NCBI RefSeq assembly: GCF_002109385.1
Contig: NZ_CP020814.1
Location: 3,185,501-3,249,500 of the forward strand
Length of the DNA: 64,000 bases
Direction: 5' to 3'
DNA from: Halalkalibacter krulwichiae
GTDB lineage: Bacteria > Bacillota > Bacilli > Bacillales > Bacillaceae_D
The notes under the pieces were generated by a model, which saw only the letters and a list, made by a program, of their open reading frames with translations, did not search any database and was not told where the DNA came from. Every line of letters starts with the position of its first letter. Within the stretch, counting starts at the first letter, position 1. This document shows positions 1 to 9,118 of the stretch, one piece after another. Both the position numbers and the translations under genes were made by a program.

Positions 1-87
1 TAAAAATACTGCAAATCCGTTTGGACGTTCTGGAAGATAGATGACGTTCCACTGTTCTTCTATACGAATAAAACGTGCATGTATCAT
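1..87 (-). CDS. Hypothetical protein, C-terminus cut by window edge
   Basis: An open frame of 29 codons runs from an ATG at 87 off the left edge of the window. A GGAGAG ribosome binding site lies about 10 bases upstream. The visible N-terminus starts MIHARF and contains QWNVIYLPERPNGF. I do not recognise the family. It lies downstream of yjzC on the same strand, but a terminator separates the two, so it probably has its own promoter in 88-280, where I could not fix a convincing -35/-10 pair. Confidence 0.5.
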   Translation of the reverse strand, partial: MIHARFIRIEEQWNVIYLPERPNGFAVFL

Positions 88-283
88 TGCATTACGTCTC
101 TCCAATCATTCTATGGTTTCACTCCCTACGTTACTACGTTATGCAAAACTTTTAAAAAAGGAAGTTATTACGTATATAAAAGCGTTTAATTTTTATGCTT
201 ATGAATTTCATAACTGAAATATTCACATTATCCCTTCACATTCTTTACCCGGTGTAAGCAAAATTCACTTGAAAAACTTCGCC

Positions 284-324
284 AAAAAAAACTCTCCTAC
301 ACTATGAGTAGTGCGGAGAGTTTT
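284..324 (-). terminator. Rho-independent terminator of yjzC
   Basis: Arms AACTCTCC and GGAGAGTT form a hairpin just downstream of the yjzC stop codon. Read on the minus strand the stem is followed by a run of eight T. It ends the arg-car-yjzC transcription unit. Confidence 0.8.
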
Positions 325-328
325 CAAC

Positions 329-520
329 TTATAAGCCTGCTTTTGGCTTCGGTTTATACGTCCATTTCCGATTATGGTTTTGAGTATCTGGGAACGTATC
401 ACCAGCTTGCAACTTTAAAGATTTCGGACTTTGAACCATATCGCCTGTTTCACCAATTTCAACGTAAATTCCGTTATTTGGCGCTTTTTGACCCGGTTCA
501 AACATTCGGCTTTGCCCCAT
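329..520 (-). CDS. yjzC: YjzC-like small protein
   Basis: A 63-residue protein beginning MGQSRMFEPGQKAPNNG, which I recognise as the YjzC family of unknown function; B. subtilis yjzC also follows argF. The ATG at 520 is chosen over an upstream in-frame start because AAGGAGG lies 7 bases before it. The protein is hydrophilic with no signal peptide, and its C-terminus is rich in lysine and proline. It is 63 bases downstream of argF, so it may be the last cistron of the arginine operon. Confidence 0.85.
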   Translation of the reverse strand: MGQSRMFEPGQKAPNNGIYVEIGETGDMVQSPKSLKLQAGDTFPDTQNHNRKWTYKPKPKAGL

Positions 521-583
521 AATTATCCCTCCTTCCATGACTAGAATGCCCACAAAAGCTTGCATTCATGAAAGGAACTAGAA

Positions 584-1537
584 TTATTTACCTAGTAATG
601 CGACTAATATTGCTTTTTGAGCATGAAGACGGTTTTCAGCTTGGTCGTAAATAACTGAATGACTTCCATCAATCACTTCTGCTGTTACTTCTTCGCCGCG
701 ATGTGCAGGTAAACAATGTAAAAAGATAAAATCATCTTTTGCATGAGCTGCTAACTGATCATTTACTTGAAACTCATGAAATTGTTTCACTCGCTCCGTT
801 TGCTCTTGTTCATAACCCATGCTCGCCCAAACATCCGTATAAATAACATCAGCATTTTGAACAGCTTCAATTGGATCATTTGTTTGAACAATTTGGGCAC
901 CTGTTTCCTGTGCTACAGCTTGCACTTTCGCAAAGATTTCTGAATTGACTTCATATCCTTTTGGAGTTGCAATGCTTACATCTATGCCTACTTTCGCTCC
1001 AGCTATTAGCAATGAATGTGCAACATTATTGCCATCGCCTACATATGCTAACTTCAATCCTTCTAACGTGCCCTTATACTCGATGATTGTTAATAAATCA
1101 GCCATAGCTTGGCAAGGATGATAATTGTCCGTTAAGGCATTAATAACCGGAACAGATGAATATTGAGCCAACTCTTCTACAAGCTCATGGGAGTTTGTGC
1201 GAATCATAATTGCATCAACATAGCGCGCAAGAACATTTGCCGTATCAACGACTGGCTCCCCTCGACCAATTTGCATATCTTTTGGACTTAAAAATAAAGC
1301 ATGGCCGCCTAATTGTGTCATTCCGACTTCAAATGAGACACGAGTACGCGTTGAAGCATTTTCGAAAATCATTCCTAATGATAATCCTTTTAATGCTTCA
1401 GCATATTTAGCCTTATCTTTTTTTAGTTCAATTGCCAACTCTATAAGTTCAGTAATTTCAGCTGCTGTATAATCAAATAACGTAAGAAAATCACGTCCAG
1501 ATAACGTTTTATTGTTATTATTAACTACTGTATTCAC
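584..1537 (-). CDS. argF: Ornithine carbamoyltransferase
   Basis: Transfers the carbamoyl group of carbamoyl phosphate to ornithine, giving citrulline, in cytosolic arginine synthesis. The 317 residues match the normal family length. The carbamoyl-phosphate loop STRTR is at residues 62-66 and the ornithine-binding HCLP motif at about 274-277. The start is a GTG at 1537 with GGGAG eight bases upstream, overlapping the end of carB, so translation is probably coupled. It is the last biosynthetic gene of argCJBD-carAB-argF, so its carbamoyl phosphate substrate comes from the two preceding genes. Confidence 0.96.
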   Translation of the reverse strand: MNTVVNNNNKTLSGRDFLTLFDYTAAEITELIELAIELKKDKAKYAEALKGLSLGMIFENASTRTRVSFEVGMTQLGGHALFLSPKDMQIGRGEPVVDTANVLARYVDAIMIRTNSHELVEELAQYSSVPVINALTDNYHPCQAMADLLTIIEYKGTLEGLKLAYVGDGNNVAHSLLIAGAKVGIDVSIATPKGYEVNSEIFAKVQAVAQETGAQIVQTNDPIEAVQNADVIYTDVWASMGYEQEQTERVKQFHEFQVNDQLAAHAKDDFIFLHCLPAHRGEEVTAEVIDGSHSVIYDQAENRLHAQKAILVALLGK

Positions 1538-1549
1538 CTAATTCACTCC

Positions 1550-4500
1550 CTAGTTTATTGATGCTTCTTCTTTTGCCCACCAGTCTTGAATAGCGTTGTA
1601 ACGAACATTAGAGACGGTTAATCCTCTTAGCATGACATCCAAAGTCGTTAGTTCCGAAATAACTGTACAACGCTGTCTTAACGCTTCTTGTCGCTTCTCA
1701 GTTCCGTCCTTTGTTCCAAGTTTTGGCAAACTTATTAAAGCAATCGCTTCATCTGTTTGAACCCAATTCCCGAAATCATTATTTACTAGATTAAAGCCTA
1801 ATTGTTCTAATTTTGTTGAGTAAGAAGCAAATGCTTCTTGAAACTCTTCTGCAATATCAATATAGATCGATCCGCTCTTTTGAGTAAAGAACTTTGGCTT
1901 TGACTGTTGAGACCAAACAAACGCTTTGTAAAAAGCTTCATCAAGATTGGCACTCATGCTCATTAATTCCCCTGTTGATTTCATTTCTGCTTCTAGAATT
2001 GGATCAAGGCCTGCTAACTTTTGATACGAAAAAACAGGTGCTTTTACCGTATAGAATGTCGGTTCTGGTAGAATAACTTCCGTAAGATTTAAATCAGATA
2101 ATGAAGATCCTAAAAGCAATTGAACCGTATAATCAATTAATGACTGGTTAGAAATCTTACTCAAGATTGGAACCGTTCTAGATGCACGAGGATTAATTTC
2201 AATAACATAAAGCTGATTTTCAAATAATACAAATTGGATATTAAAGATACCTTTAAAGTCCATTCCTCTTGCAATTTGTTTCGTATATGCATAAACAAGT
2301 TGTTTCACTTCTTCTGTAATAGTAAAAGAAGGTGTCACAGCAATACTATCACCCGAATGAACTCCGGCACGTTCTACGTGCTCAAACATCCCAGCTATAC
2401 ATACATTATCACCATCGGTTAATGCATCAATTTCCAGCTCAATTCCAGGATAGTAAGCATCAATTAATATTGGGTAAGCAACAGTATGCTCTTCATCAGC
2501 TAAATAAGAGACAAACTCCTTCTCCGATTCAAACAGCATCATCCCTTGACCGCCAATAACATAAGAAGGACGAATTAAGACAGGATAGCCAATTTCTGCT
2601 GCCTTGGCCAATGCATCTTGTTCATCAGTAGCTGTCACACCAGGAATATGCGGAACCTCTACTTGCTTCATAAACGAATAGAAACGGCCACGATCTTCTA
2701 ATTGATCGATTGTGTCAAGGTTTGTTCCGTAAAGCTTTACCCCAGCTTTTTCTAATCCTTCAACAAGAGAAATAGCTGTTTGTCCACCTAACTGAACAAT
2801 TACCCCTTCAACTTGTTCTAAATCAATAACATTTAAGACATCTTCAACCGTTAAAGGTTCAAAATATAATCTATCAGCAGTCGCATAATCCGTACTTACC
2901 GTTTCTGGGTTATTGTTCATCATAATTGCCTCATAGCCTAAACGGTGCAAACTTTGAATCCCTTGTACAGAGCAATAGTCAAACTCGATCCCTTGACCAA
3001 TTCGAATTGGACCAGAACCAATTAATAATATTTTCTTTTTACCTGACTGAGCAATCGTATCATGTTCTCCGGACCAACTTGAATAAAAATATGCTGTTGA
3101 TGCTGTAAACTCACCAGCACACGTATCAACCATTTTGTAAGAAGGAACAATATCGAAATTTATTCTTTTTTGGCGAACTTCTTCTTCTTTAACATCCCAT
3201 GCATGAGCCAGCCAAGCATCTGCAAATCCAGCTTTTTTTACCGTTTGTAAAAACTCCGGATCCAACTGCTGAAAACGAGTCTGTTTAATTTTTTGTTCTA
3301 ACTGAATTAAGCGTTCGAAGGATTGCAAGAAAAATTCCGTAATACCAGTTGCATCATGAATTTCTTTGCGTGTTACTCCTCTTCTCAAAAGCTCCAATAA
3401 AACAAAGAAACGCCGGTCATCAGGATTTTTCAATAAAGTCCATAATTGTTCTGTTGTCTTACTTGAAACAGTAGGTAGTGATAATCCGCATGTTTTTAAT
3501 TCAAGAGAACGCACTGCTTTTTGAATGCCAGCCTCTAAGTTTCGCTCAATTGCCATTACTTCTCCTGTAGCTTTCATCTGAGTACCAAGTTTTCTCTCAG
3601 CGTGAACAAACTTATCAAATGGCCATCGCGGAAACTTTACGACAACATAGTCTAACGCTGGCTCAAAGCTTGCATAGGTATGACCCGTTACAGGATTAAT
3701 TAACTCATGTAACTGGTAGCCGATACTAACTTTTGCAGCCATTTGAGCTATTGGATATCCTGTTGCTTTTGAAGCAAGAGCTGACGAACGACTAACTCGA
3801 GGATTTACCTCAATTAAGTAATATTGCTTACTATGAGGGTCTAACGCAAATTGTATGTTACATCCTCCAACGATACCTAATGCCCGAATAATCTTAACTG
3901 AACAAGTTCTAAGCATTTGATACTCAACATCTGTAAGAGTTTGAGACGGCGCAACAACAATTGAATCACCCGTGTGAATCCCTACTGGATCAATGTTTTC
4001 CATGTTACAAATTGTAATACAAGTATCGTTGCTATCTCGCATCACTTCATACTCTATTTCTTTGAAACCAGCAATACTTTTCTCAATTAGACATTGACTG
4101 ATTGGGCTGAGCGAGAGCCCAGCCTTTATAATATGTTTTAATTCATTTACGTTTGAGGCAATACCCCCACCAGCTCCACCAAGTGTGTAAGCTGGACGTA
4201 CAATGATTGGATAGCCAACTTCTTCAGCAAACTGTAAAGCCGCTTCAGCCGTTGTGACAATTTCACTTTCAGGAACAGGTTCATCTAGCTCTTGCATAAG
4301 AGCTCGAAACGCTTCACGATCTTCACCTTTTTTGATAGACTCAATCGGCGTTCCTAGTAAATTAACATTATATTTCTCTAAAATTCCATTATCATGTAGA
4401 TCGAGCGCTAAGTTTAAACCTGTTTGACCACCTAATGTTGCTAAAATTCCATCTGGCTGCTCTTTCTGAATAATAGCTTCTACACTCTCAATTGTAAGTG

Positions 4501-4702
4501 GTTCAAAATATACACGATCTGCACACGATTCATCTGTCATAACCGTTGCTGGATTGTTATTAATTAGAATTACTTCTATTCCTTCTTCTTTTAAAGCTAG
4601 ACAAGCTTGTGTTCCTGCATAATCAAATTCAGCAGCCTGCCCGATGACAATCGGTCCTGATCCTATGACAAGCACTTTCTTTAAATCTTGTTGTTTAGGC
4701 AT
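1550..4702 (-). CDS. carB: Carbamoyl-phosphate synthase large subunit, arginine-type
   Basis: Makes carbamoyl phosphate from bicarbonate, ATP and ammonia delivered by CarA. The 1050 residues contain two homologous ATP-grasp halves, each opening with a GSGPI nucleotide-site motif (GSGPIVIGQAAEFDYAG near residue 14 and GSGPIRIGQGIEFDY near 560). ATP-grasp glycine-rich loops (RPAYTLGGAGGGI and RPSYVIGGQG) are present. The length resembles the shorter arginine-specific enzyme of Bacillus rather than the pyrimidine one. It overlaps carA by 8 bases and sits in the arginine operon, supporting assignment as the arginine-regulated isozyme. A second, pyr-linked enzyme would be expected elsewhere in the genome. 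Confidence 0.96.
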   Translation of the reverse strand: MPKQQDLKKVLVIGSGPIVIGQAAEFDYAGTQACLALKEEGIEVILINNNPATVMTDESCADRVYFEPLTIESVEAIIQKEQPDGILATLGGQTGLNLALDLHDNGILEKYNVNLLGTPIESIKKGEDREAFRALMQELDEPVPESEIVTTAEAALQFAEEVGYPIIVRPAYTLGGAGGGIASNVNELKHIIKAGLSLSPISQCLIEKSIAGFKEIEYEVMRDSNDTCITICNMENIDPVGIHTGDSIVVAPSQTLTDVEYQMLRTCSVKIIRALGIVGGCNIQFALDPHSKQYYLIEVNPRVSRSSALASKATGYPIAQMAAKVSIGYQLHELINPVTGHTYASFEPALDYVVVKFPRWPFDKFVHAERKLGTQMKATGEVMAIERNLEAGIQKAVRSLELKTCGLSLPTVSSKTTEQLWTLLKNPDDRRFFVLLELLRRGVTRKEIHDATGITEFFLQSFERLIQLEQKIKQTRFQQLDPEFLQTVKKAGFADAWLAHAWDVKEEEVRQKRINFDIVPSYKMVDTCAGEFTASTAYFYSSWSGEHDTIAQSGKKKILLIGSGPIRIGQGIEFDYCSVQGIQSLHRLGYEAIMMNNNPETVSTDYATADRLYFEPLTVEDVLNVIDLEQVEGVIVQLGGQTAISLVEGLEKAGVKLYGTNLDTIDQLEDRGRFYSFMKQVEVPHIPGVTATDEQDALAKAAEIGYPVLIRPSYVIGGQGMMLFESEKEFVSYLADEEHTVAYPILIDAYYPGIELEIDALTDGDNVCIAGMFEHVERAGVHSGDSIAVTPSFTITEEVKQLVYAYTKQIARGMDFKGIFNIQFVLFENQLYVIEINPRASRTVPILSKISNQSLIDYTVQLLLGSSLSDLNLTEVILPEPTFYTVKAPVFSYQKLAGLDPILEAEMKSTGELMSMSANLDEAFYKAFVWSQQSKPKFFTQKSGSIYIDIAEEFQEAFASYSTKLEQLGFNLVNNDFGNWVQTDEAIALISLPKLGTKDGTEKRQEALRQRCTVISELTTLDVMLRGLTVSNVRYNAIQDWWAKEEASIN

Positions 4703-5774
4703 ACGCTTTCTCTCTCCCTTTATTACCTAGCATTTCAATGAATGTATTAAAGAGCTGTTCACTATCAGCTGGCCCTGGATGAGCTTCTGGATGAAATTGT
4801 ACGGTAAATACTTGATGCTCTTTATGCATTAAACCTTCAATTGAACGGTCATTTATATTAATATATTTCGCTTCAAACCCTGTGTCTTCTAAAGAGCTTT
4901 CCTTCACAACATAACTATGATTTTGCGAAGTCATATAAACTTTATTTGTTGTAACATCCATTACAGGTTGATTTGCTCCACGATGACCAAAAGTTAATTT
5001 CTCTGTATCTGCACCAAAAGCAAGAGCTAACAATTGGTGCCCTAAACATATTCCCATAGATGGGTATGTTTCTGCTATCTTCTTAATCGTAGGCAACACA
5101 GCTTCCAATTGTTTTGGATTACCTGGTCCATTCGTAAAAAGAACTCCATCGGGATTTAATTGCTCAATTGTAGAAAATGGTGTGTTATAAGGCACGATTG
5201 TTACCTTATTTCCTAACTTTACTAAAGAATCTAAGATTGACTTTTTATAACCAAAGTCGACCATAACAACATGTTTTTCTCCTTCTCCATGCGTTTCAAT
5301 CATCGAAGTTGAAACCATTGGCACAACATCTTGTTGACCTAGTGAAGGGAATTGGTTAAAGACTACATTATTAGGATCCGTTGTAATAATTGCTCGCATA
5401 TCGCCCTGTTCTCGTATCCTTTTCACAATCGCTCTCGTATCAACCCCTGATAATAGTGGAATTGAATGTTTGTCACAATAATCTATTAGAGAAATACGAG
5501 ACTCATAGTGAAAGCCTTCATTTGAAACTTCACTAACGATTAGCGCATTTACTTGCGGAGTAATACTTTCAAAATCTACATCATTTACTCCATAATTGCC
5601 TATTAATGGATACGTGAACACGACCATTTGCCCCTTAAAGGATGGATCACTTAATACTTCTTGATAGCCTGACATTCCAGTAAAAAAAACAATCTCTCCA
5701 TGTACTTCTTGTGTTTTGTTATGAAGAATACCTTCAAATACTTCACCGGTTTCTAATACTACGTATCCTTTCAT
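4695..5774 (-). CDS. carA: Carbamoyl-phosphate synthase small (glutaminase) subunit
   Basis: Hydrolyses glutamine and passes ammonia to CarB. The 359-residue protein has an N-terminal CPSase small-chain domain and a C-terminal class I glutamine amidotransferase domain. The nucleophile Cys lies in GICLGHQ at about residue 243, and the His/Glu of the triad in FHPEAHPG at about 328-330. The 93-base gap before it holds an ARG-box-like sequence and a hairpin over the argD stop, so carAB-argF may also be controlled separately from argCJBD. Confidence 0.96.
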   Translation of the reverse strand: MKGYVVLETGEVFEGILHNKTQEVHGEIVFFTGMSGYQEVLSDPSFKGQMVVFTYPLIGNYGVNDVDFESITPQVNALIVSEVSNEGFHYESRISLIDYCDKHSIPLLSGVDTRAIVKRIREQGDMRAIITTDPNNVVFNQFPSLGQQDVVPMVSTSMIETHGEGEKHVVMVDFGYKKSILDSLVKLGNKVTIVPYNTPFSTIEQLNPDGVLFTNGPGNPKQLEAVLPTIKKIAETYPSMGICLGHQLLALAFGADTEKLTFGHRGANQPVMDVTTNKVYMTSQNHSYVVKESSLEDTGFEAKYININDRSIEGLMHKEHQVFTVQFHPEAHPGPADSEQLFNTFIEMLGNKGREKAYA

Positions 5775-5815
5775 CTCATTCCCTCCACCCTTGTTTGACG
5801 AATACTTATACTACA

Positions 5816-5834
5816 AGTTCAATTTTTATACATA
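5816..5834 (-). promoter_or_regulatory. ARG box upstream of carA
   Basis: Read on the minus strand the 19 bases are TATGTATAAAAATTGAACT. As I recall the Bacillus AhrC/ArgR consensus (CATGAATAAAAATKCAAKT), 15 of 19 positions agree. It lies about 40-60 bases before the carA start, in the argD-carA gap. No clean promoter is visible beside it, so it may act as an internal operator. Confidence 0.5.
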
Positions 5835-5847
5835 ATTTCTGTTTTAA

Positions 5848-5872
5848 AATCACTACTACTGTAGTGATTAGT
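5848..5872 (-). terminator. Hairpin at the argD-carA junction
   Basis: ATCACTAC-AGTA-GTAGTGAT forms an 8-bp perfect stem directly after the argD stop, followed on the minus strand by TTTT. It could be a partial terminator or attenuator that lowers carAB-argF expression relative to argCJBD. The T tract is short, so full termination is unlikely. Confidence 0.4.
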
Positions 5873-7039
5873 TTTCTACACTTACTTTAGGTGCTTGATC
5901 AACGGTTGATAATACATCCTTTAAAATACCAATAGCCGTTTTAATCTCATCTTCTGTAACAATTAAAGGCGGCAAAATACGAACGACTTTTGGTCCAGCA
6001 GGTAAAACAAGTAAGCCTTTTTCGCGACAAGCTTCAATTATAGGTGCAACTTCCGTTTTACAAGCGATACCAAGCATTAGACCTTTTCCTCTTACTTCTT
6101 CAACCAACTCCAGCGAACGCAAACTTTGTTCAAGTTCTTCTTTAAACAACTCACCTTTTTCTTTAACATCAACAAGAAATTCCGGGCTAAAGACCTCATT
6201 TACTACAGCTTCTGCAGCTGCCATAGCTAAAGGATTTCCACCAAATGTTGAACCGTGACTTCCAGGGCTAAAGGCTTCTTTCAAATGCGATTTTCCAATA
6301 AGTGCTCCAACTGGAAATCCATTTCCAAGACCTTTTGCTACAGTAATAATATCTGGTGAAAGATTAAATTGTTCATATGCAAAAGCTGTTCCTGTTCGGC
6401 CGATTCCAGTTTGTACCTCATCGATTATTAATAAGCAACCATATTTCTCGCAAACATTTTTCAATGCTTCTGCGAAGTCATCATTCATCAATTGAATTCC
6501 GCCTTCACCTTGAATAACTTCAACCATTATCGCTGCTGTTTCAGTCGTTACTACCTCTTCAAGAGCTTGTTGATTATTCATTTCGATGTACGTAAATTCT
6601 GATAAGAGGGGCCAAAACCTTGATGAATTTTATCCTGACCTGTTGCAGCCATGCTCCCAAGTGTACGCCCATGAAAGGAATTTCTCATTGAAACAATATG
6701 GTGTTTACCAGTAGATTTCCTAGCAAGCTTAATAGCCGCCTCATTTGCTTCTGCACCACTATTGCAAAAGAAAACATAATCACCTACACTATTATTCACA
6801 AGTATCTGTGCAACTTTTTCTTGACCTTCAATTTGAAAAAGGTTTGATACATGCCATAATTGTTGTAATTGACTTTCTACAGCTGCATTAACTTTCGGGT
6901 GACAGTGACCAAGGTTACAAACTGCGATACCTGATATGAAATCTAAGTATTCTTTCCCCCTTGAATCAATCAACCTTGAACCATTTCCTTTAATCGGCTT
7001 AACATCCCATTTTGCATATGTGGGAAACAATGCACTCAT
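5868..7039 (-). pseudogene. argD: Acetylornithine aminotransferase, frameshifted
   Basis: PLP-dependent enzyme converting N-acetylglutamate semialdehyde to N-acetylornithine. The sequence is in two frames: 7039 down to about 6612 encodes the N-terminal part ending at GFGP, and the rest continues to 5868 in another frame. Inserting one base in the run GGGG at 6608-6611 restores [18 protein letters not shown] and a full-length protein of about 390 residues. All expected parts are present, including [21 protein letters not shown], and the PLP lysine in VAKGLGNGFPVGA. The start at 7039 has TAGGAGGAAT upstream, 12 bases after argB. The intact remainder and the homopolymer position point to a sequencing error or very recent mutation. 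Confidence 0.9.
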
Positions 7040-7051
7040 TACTTATTCCTC

Positions 7052-7837
7052 CTAAGAAATAGAAAGCTCTATTTTTGATTTAACAATGATCGTTCCTTGG
7101 ACAGAGCCATCTTCTCCAACAGTTGTCGACTTTCCATTCATAATCATAACCGACTGAATCCCACCGGTAAATGTAGAAAGAGCAGCTTTTACTTTAGGAA
7201 TCATCCCTCCATAAATAGTGCCATCGGCGATATATTCCTCAATATCGTTACTAGTTACTCTATCCAGACACTGACCATCTTTTAAAATCCCATCTACATC
7301 AGTGACAAAAACTAACTGCTCCGCACCTAAAGCCTTAGCAATTGCTCCAGCCGCACTATCAGCGTTGACATTATAATGAACTCCATCTTCATTCAATCCG
7401 ATTGGCGCTATAACAGGAATCATGCTTAAATCAAATAACGTTGTAAGTAAACTGGTATTCACCTTTGTAGGCTCACCAACGTAGCCAAGCACCTTTTCAT
7501 TAACCGGAGTAACCTCTAACAACCTACCATCGCAACCTGATAATCCAACCGCCTGACCCCCAGCTTGCTGAATGCTCGTGACGACTTGCTTATTAACCTT
7601 TCCACATAAGACCATTTCTGCAGTGTTAAGGACATCCTCAGTTGTCTTTCTTAATCCATCCACGAATTCTGAATGAATATCAAGTTTTTCGAGAAGGTGA
7701 TTAATAGCTGGGCCCCCACCATGAACAATAATAGGATGTTTTCCGCTTTTTTGCATATTCACTACACTTTTAAAGAATTCTGGCGATAATTCAGCAATTG
7801 TGCTTCCTCCGCATTTAATGACTATTACATCCTTCAC
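7052..7837 (-). CDS. argB: Acetylglutamate kinase
   Basis: Phosphorylates N-acetylglutamate, the second step of arginine synthesis. The 261-residue amino-acid-kinase fold protein has the N-terminal IVIKCGGS motif and the substrate/phosphate loop HGGGPAINHLL near residue 40. The start is a GTG at 7837 with AAGGAGG upstream. It lies 28 bases after argJ and 12 bases before argD in the same operon. Bacillus ArgB is about 258 residues, so the length is normal. Confidence 0.95.
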   Translation of the reverse strand: MKDVIVIKCGGSTIAELSPEFFKSVVNMQKSGKHPIIVHGGGPAINHLLEKLDIHSEFVDGLRKTTEDVLNTAEMVLCGKVNKQVVTSIQQAGGQAVGLSGCDGRLLEVTPVNEKVLGYVGEPTKVNTSLLTTLFDLSMIPVIAPIGLNEDGVHYNVNADSAAGAIAKALGAEQLVFVTDVDGILKDGQCLDRVTSNDIEEYIADGTIYGGMIPKVKAALSTFTGGIQSVMIMNGKSTTVGEDGSVQGTIIVKSKIELSIS

Positions 7838-7865
7838 ACGCTTCTCCTCCTTAGTTGAAAACGAA

Positions 7866-9101
7866 TTATGTTCTATATCCAGCGTTTATACGTACATAAT
7901 CGTAAGACAGGTCACAACCCCAAGCTTTTCCAGTTCCATCCGCTAAATGAAGGTCTACAGCAATTACAATCGTGTCTGAACTTTCCATATATGCTTTTGC
8001 TTCTTCTTCTGAAAAAGCAGTTGGCTGACTTTGACTTAGCGTTTGAACTGGACCAATCGCAATATCAATCGTATCAGGATTGATCTCACAACCACTATAA
8101 CCTATTGCACAAATAATCCGGCCCCAATTCGCATCTGTTCCATACACCGCAGATTTAACTAGATCTGACCCTACGATTTTCTTTGCAACTTTTCCTGCTT
8201 CCTCATCATTCAACGCACCTTTTACACACACTTCAATTAACTTTGTTGCTCCTTCGCCATCACGAGCAATCTGCTTTGCTAATGATTCGCAAGCTTCTTT
8301 TAACGCATGGTAAAAACCGTCCCAGTCAGGGTGCACTGGAGTAAGCGAATGATTTCTAGCAAGTCCCGAAGCCATCACGACAACCATATCATTTGTTGAA
8401 GTGTCACCATCAACTGTAATCCGATTAAATGTTTTGTTTGTAATTTCTGATAAGGCGTTTTGTAACACAGCAGTTTCAATGTTTGCATCAGTTGTAACAA
8501 AAGAGAGCATTGTAGCCATATTCGGATTAATCATTCCCGATCCTTTTGCAACTCCTCCGATAGATATCGTTTTTCCATCCACAACCGTTTGATAACAAAC
8601 TTTCTTATAACATGTATCAGTTGTTAAAATCGCCTGATTAAATGCTTCTGCACTTTCTAACGTTGAAGCAGGATCCAATTGTTTGATCCCTTTTATTATT
8701 TTATCCATTGCTAGATATTCTCCAATTACGCCAGTTGACGTCACTGCAACATAATGTTCTGGAATTTGAAACTGATCTGCAGATTGCTTTCTCATCTCAT
8801 ATGCGTCTTTTAATCCTTTTTCTCCAGTACAAGCATTTGCATTTCCACTATTCACAACGATAGCTTGGATCTTGCCTTCTTTAGCAATGGATTCTTTTGT
8901 CACTTTCAGTGGAGCCGCTTGAATTCTATTACATGTATACACAGCTGCTACATTAGCAGGTACTTCACAGAATATAGCGCCCAAATCATTTCTTTTTCTC
9001 TTTACTCCTGAATATAGGCCTGATGCTTGAAATCCTCTTGGTGTCACTATACTCCCATTCTCAATCTCCGTTACTATTGGCGCATTCGCTATTCCCTTCA
9101 C
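7866..9101 (-). CDS. argJ: Bifunctional ornithine acetyltransferase / N-acetylglutamate synthase
   Basis: Recycles the acetyl group from N-acetylornithine to glutamate and may also use acetyl-CoA. The self-cleavage site of the family is present as PNMATMLSF near residue 195, where Thr becomes the N-terminal nucleophile of the beta chain. GSGMINPN precedes it. I prefer the GTG start at 9101 (411 residues) because AAGGGTGG lies eight bases upstream; an alternative ATG at 9119 overlaps the argC stop as TAATG and lacks a ribosome site. It is between argC and argB. Confidence 0.93.
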   Translation of the reverse strand: MKGIANAPIVTEIENGSIVTPRGFQASGLYSGVKRKRNDLGAIFCEVPANVAAVYTCNRIQAAPLKVTKESIAKEGKIQAIVVNSGNANACTGEKGLKDAYEMRKQSADQFQIPEHYVAVTSTGVIGEYLAMDKIIKGIKQLDPASTLESAEAFNQAILTTDTCYKKVCYQTVVDGKTISIGGVAKGSGMINPNMATMLSFVTTDANIETAVLQNALSEITNKTFNRITVDGDTSTNDMVVVMASGLARNHSLTPVHPDWDGFYHALKEACESLAKQIARDGEGATKLIEVCVKGALNDEEAGKVAKKIVGSDLVKSAVYGTDANWGRIICAIGYSGCEINPDTIDIAIGPVQTLSQSQPTAFSEEEAKAYMESSDTIVIAVDLHLADGTGKAWGCDLSYDYVRINAGYRT

Positions 9102-9118
9102 AAGATGACCACCCTTCA

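Noticed and set aside
6600..6620. Programmed ribosomal frameshift in argD
   Set aside because: No slippery heptamer with a stimulatory structure is visible, and argD is not known to use frameshifting; a homopolymer error explains it more simply.
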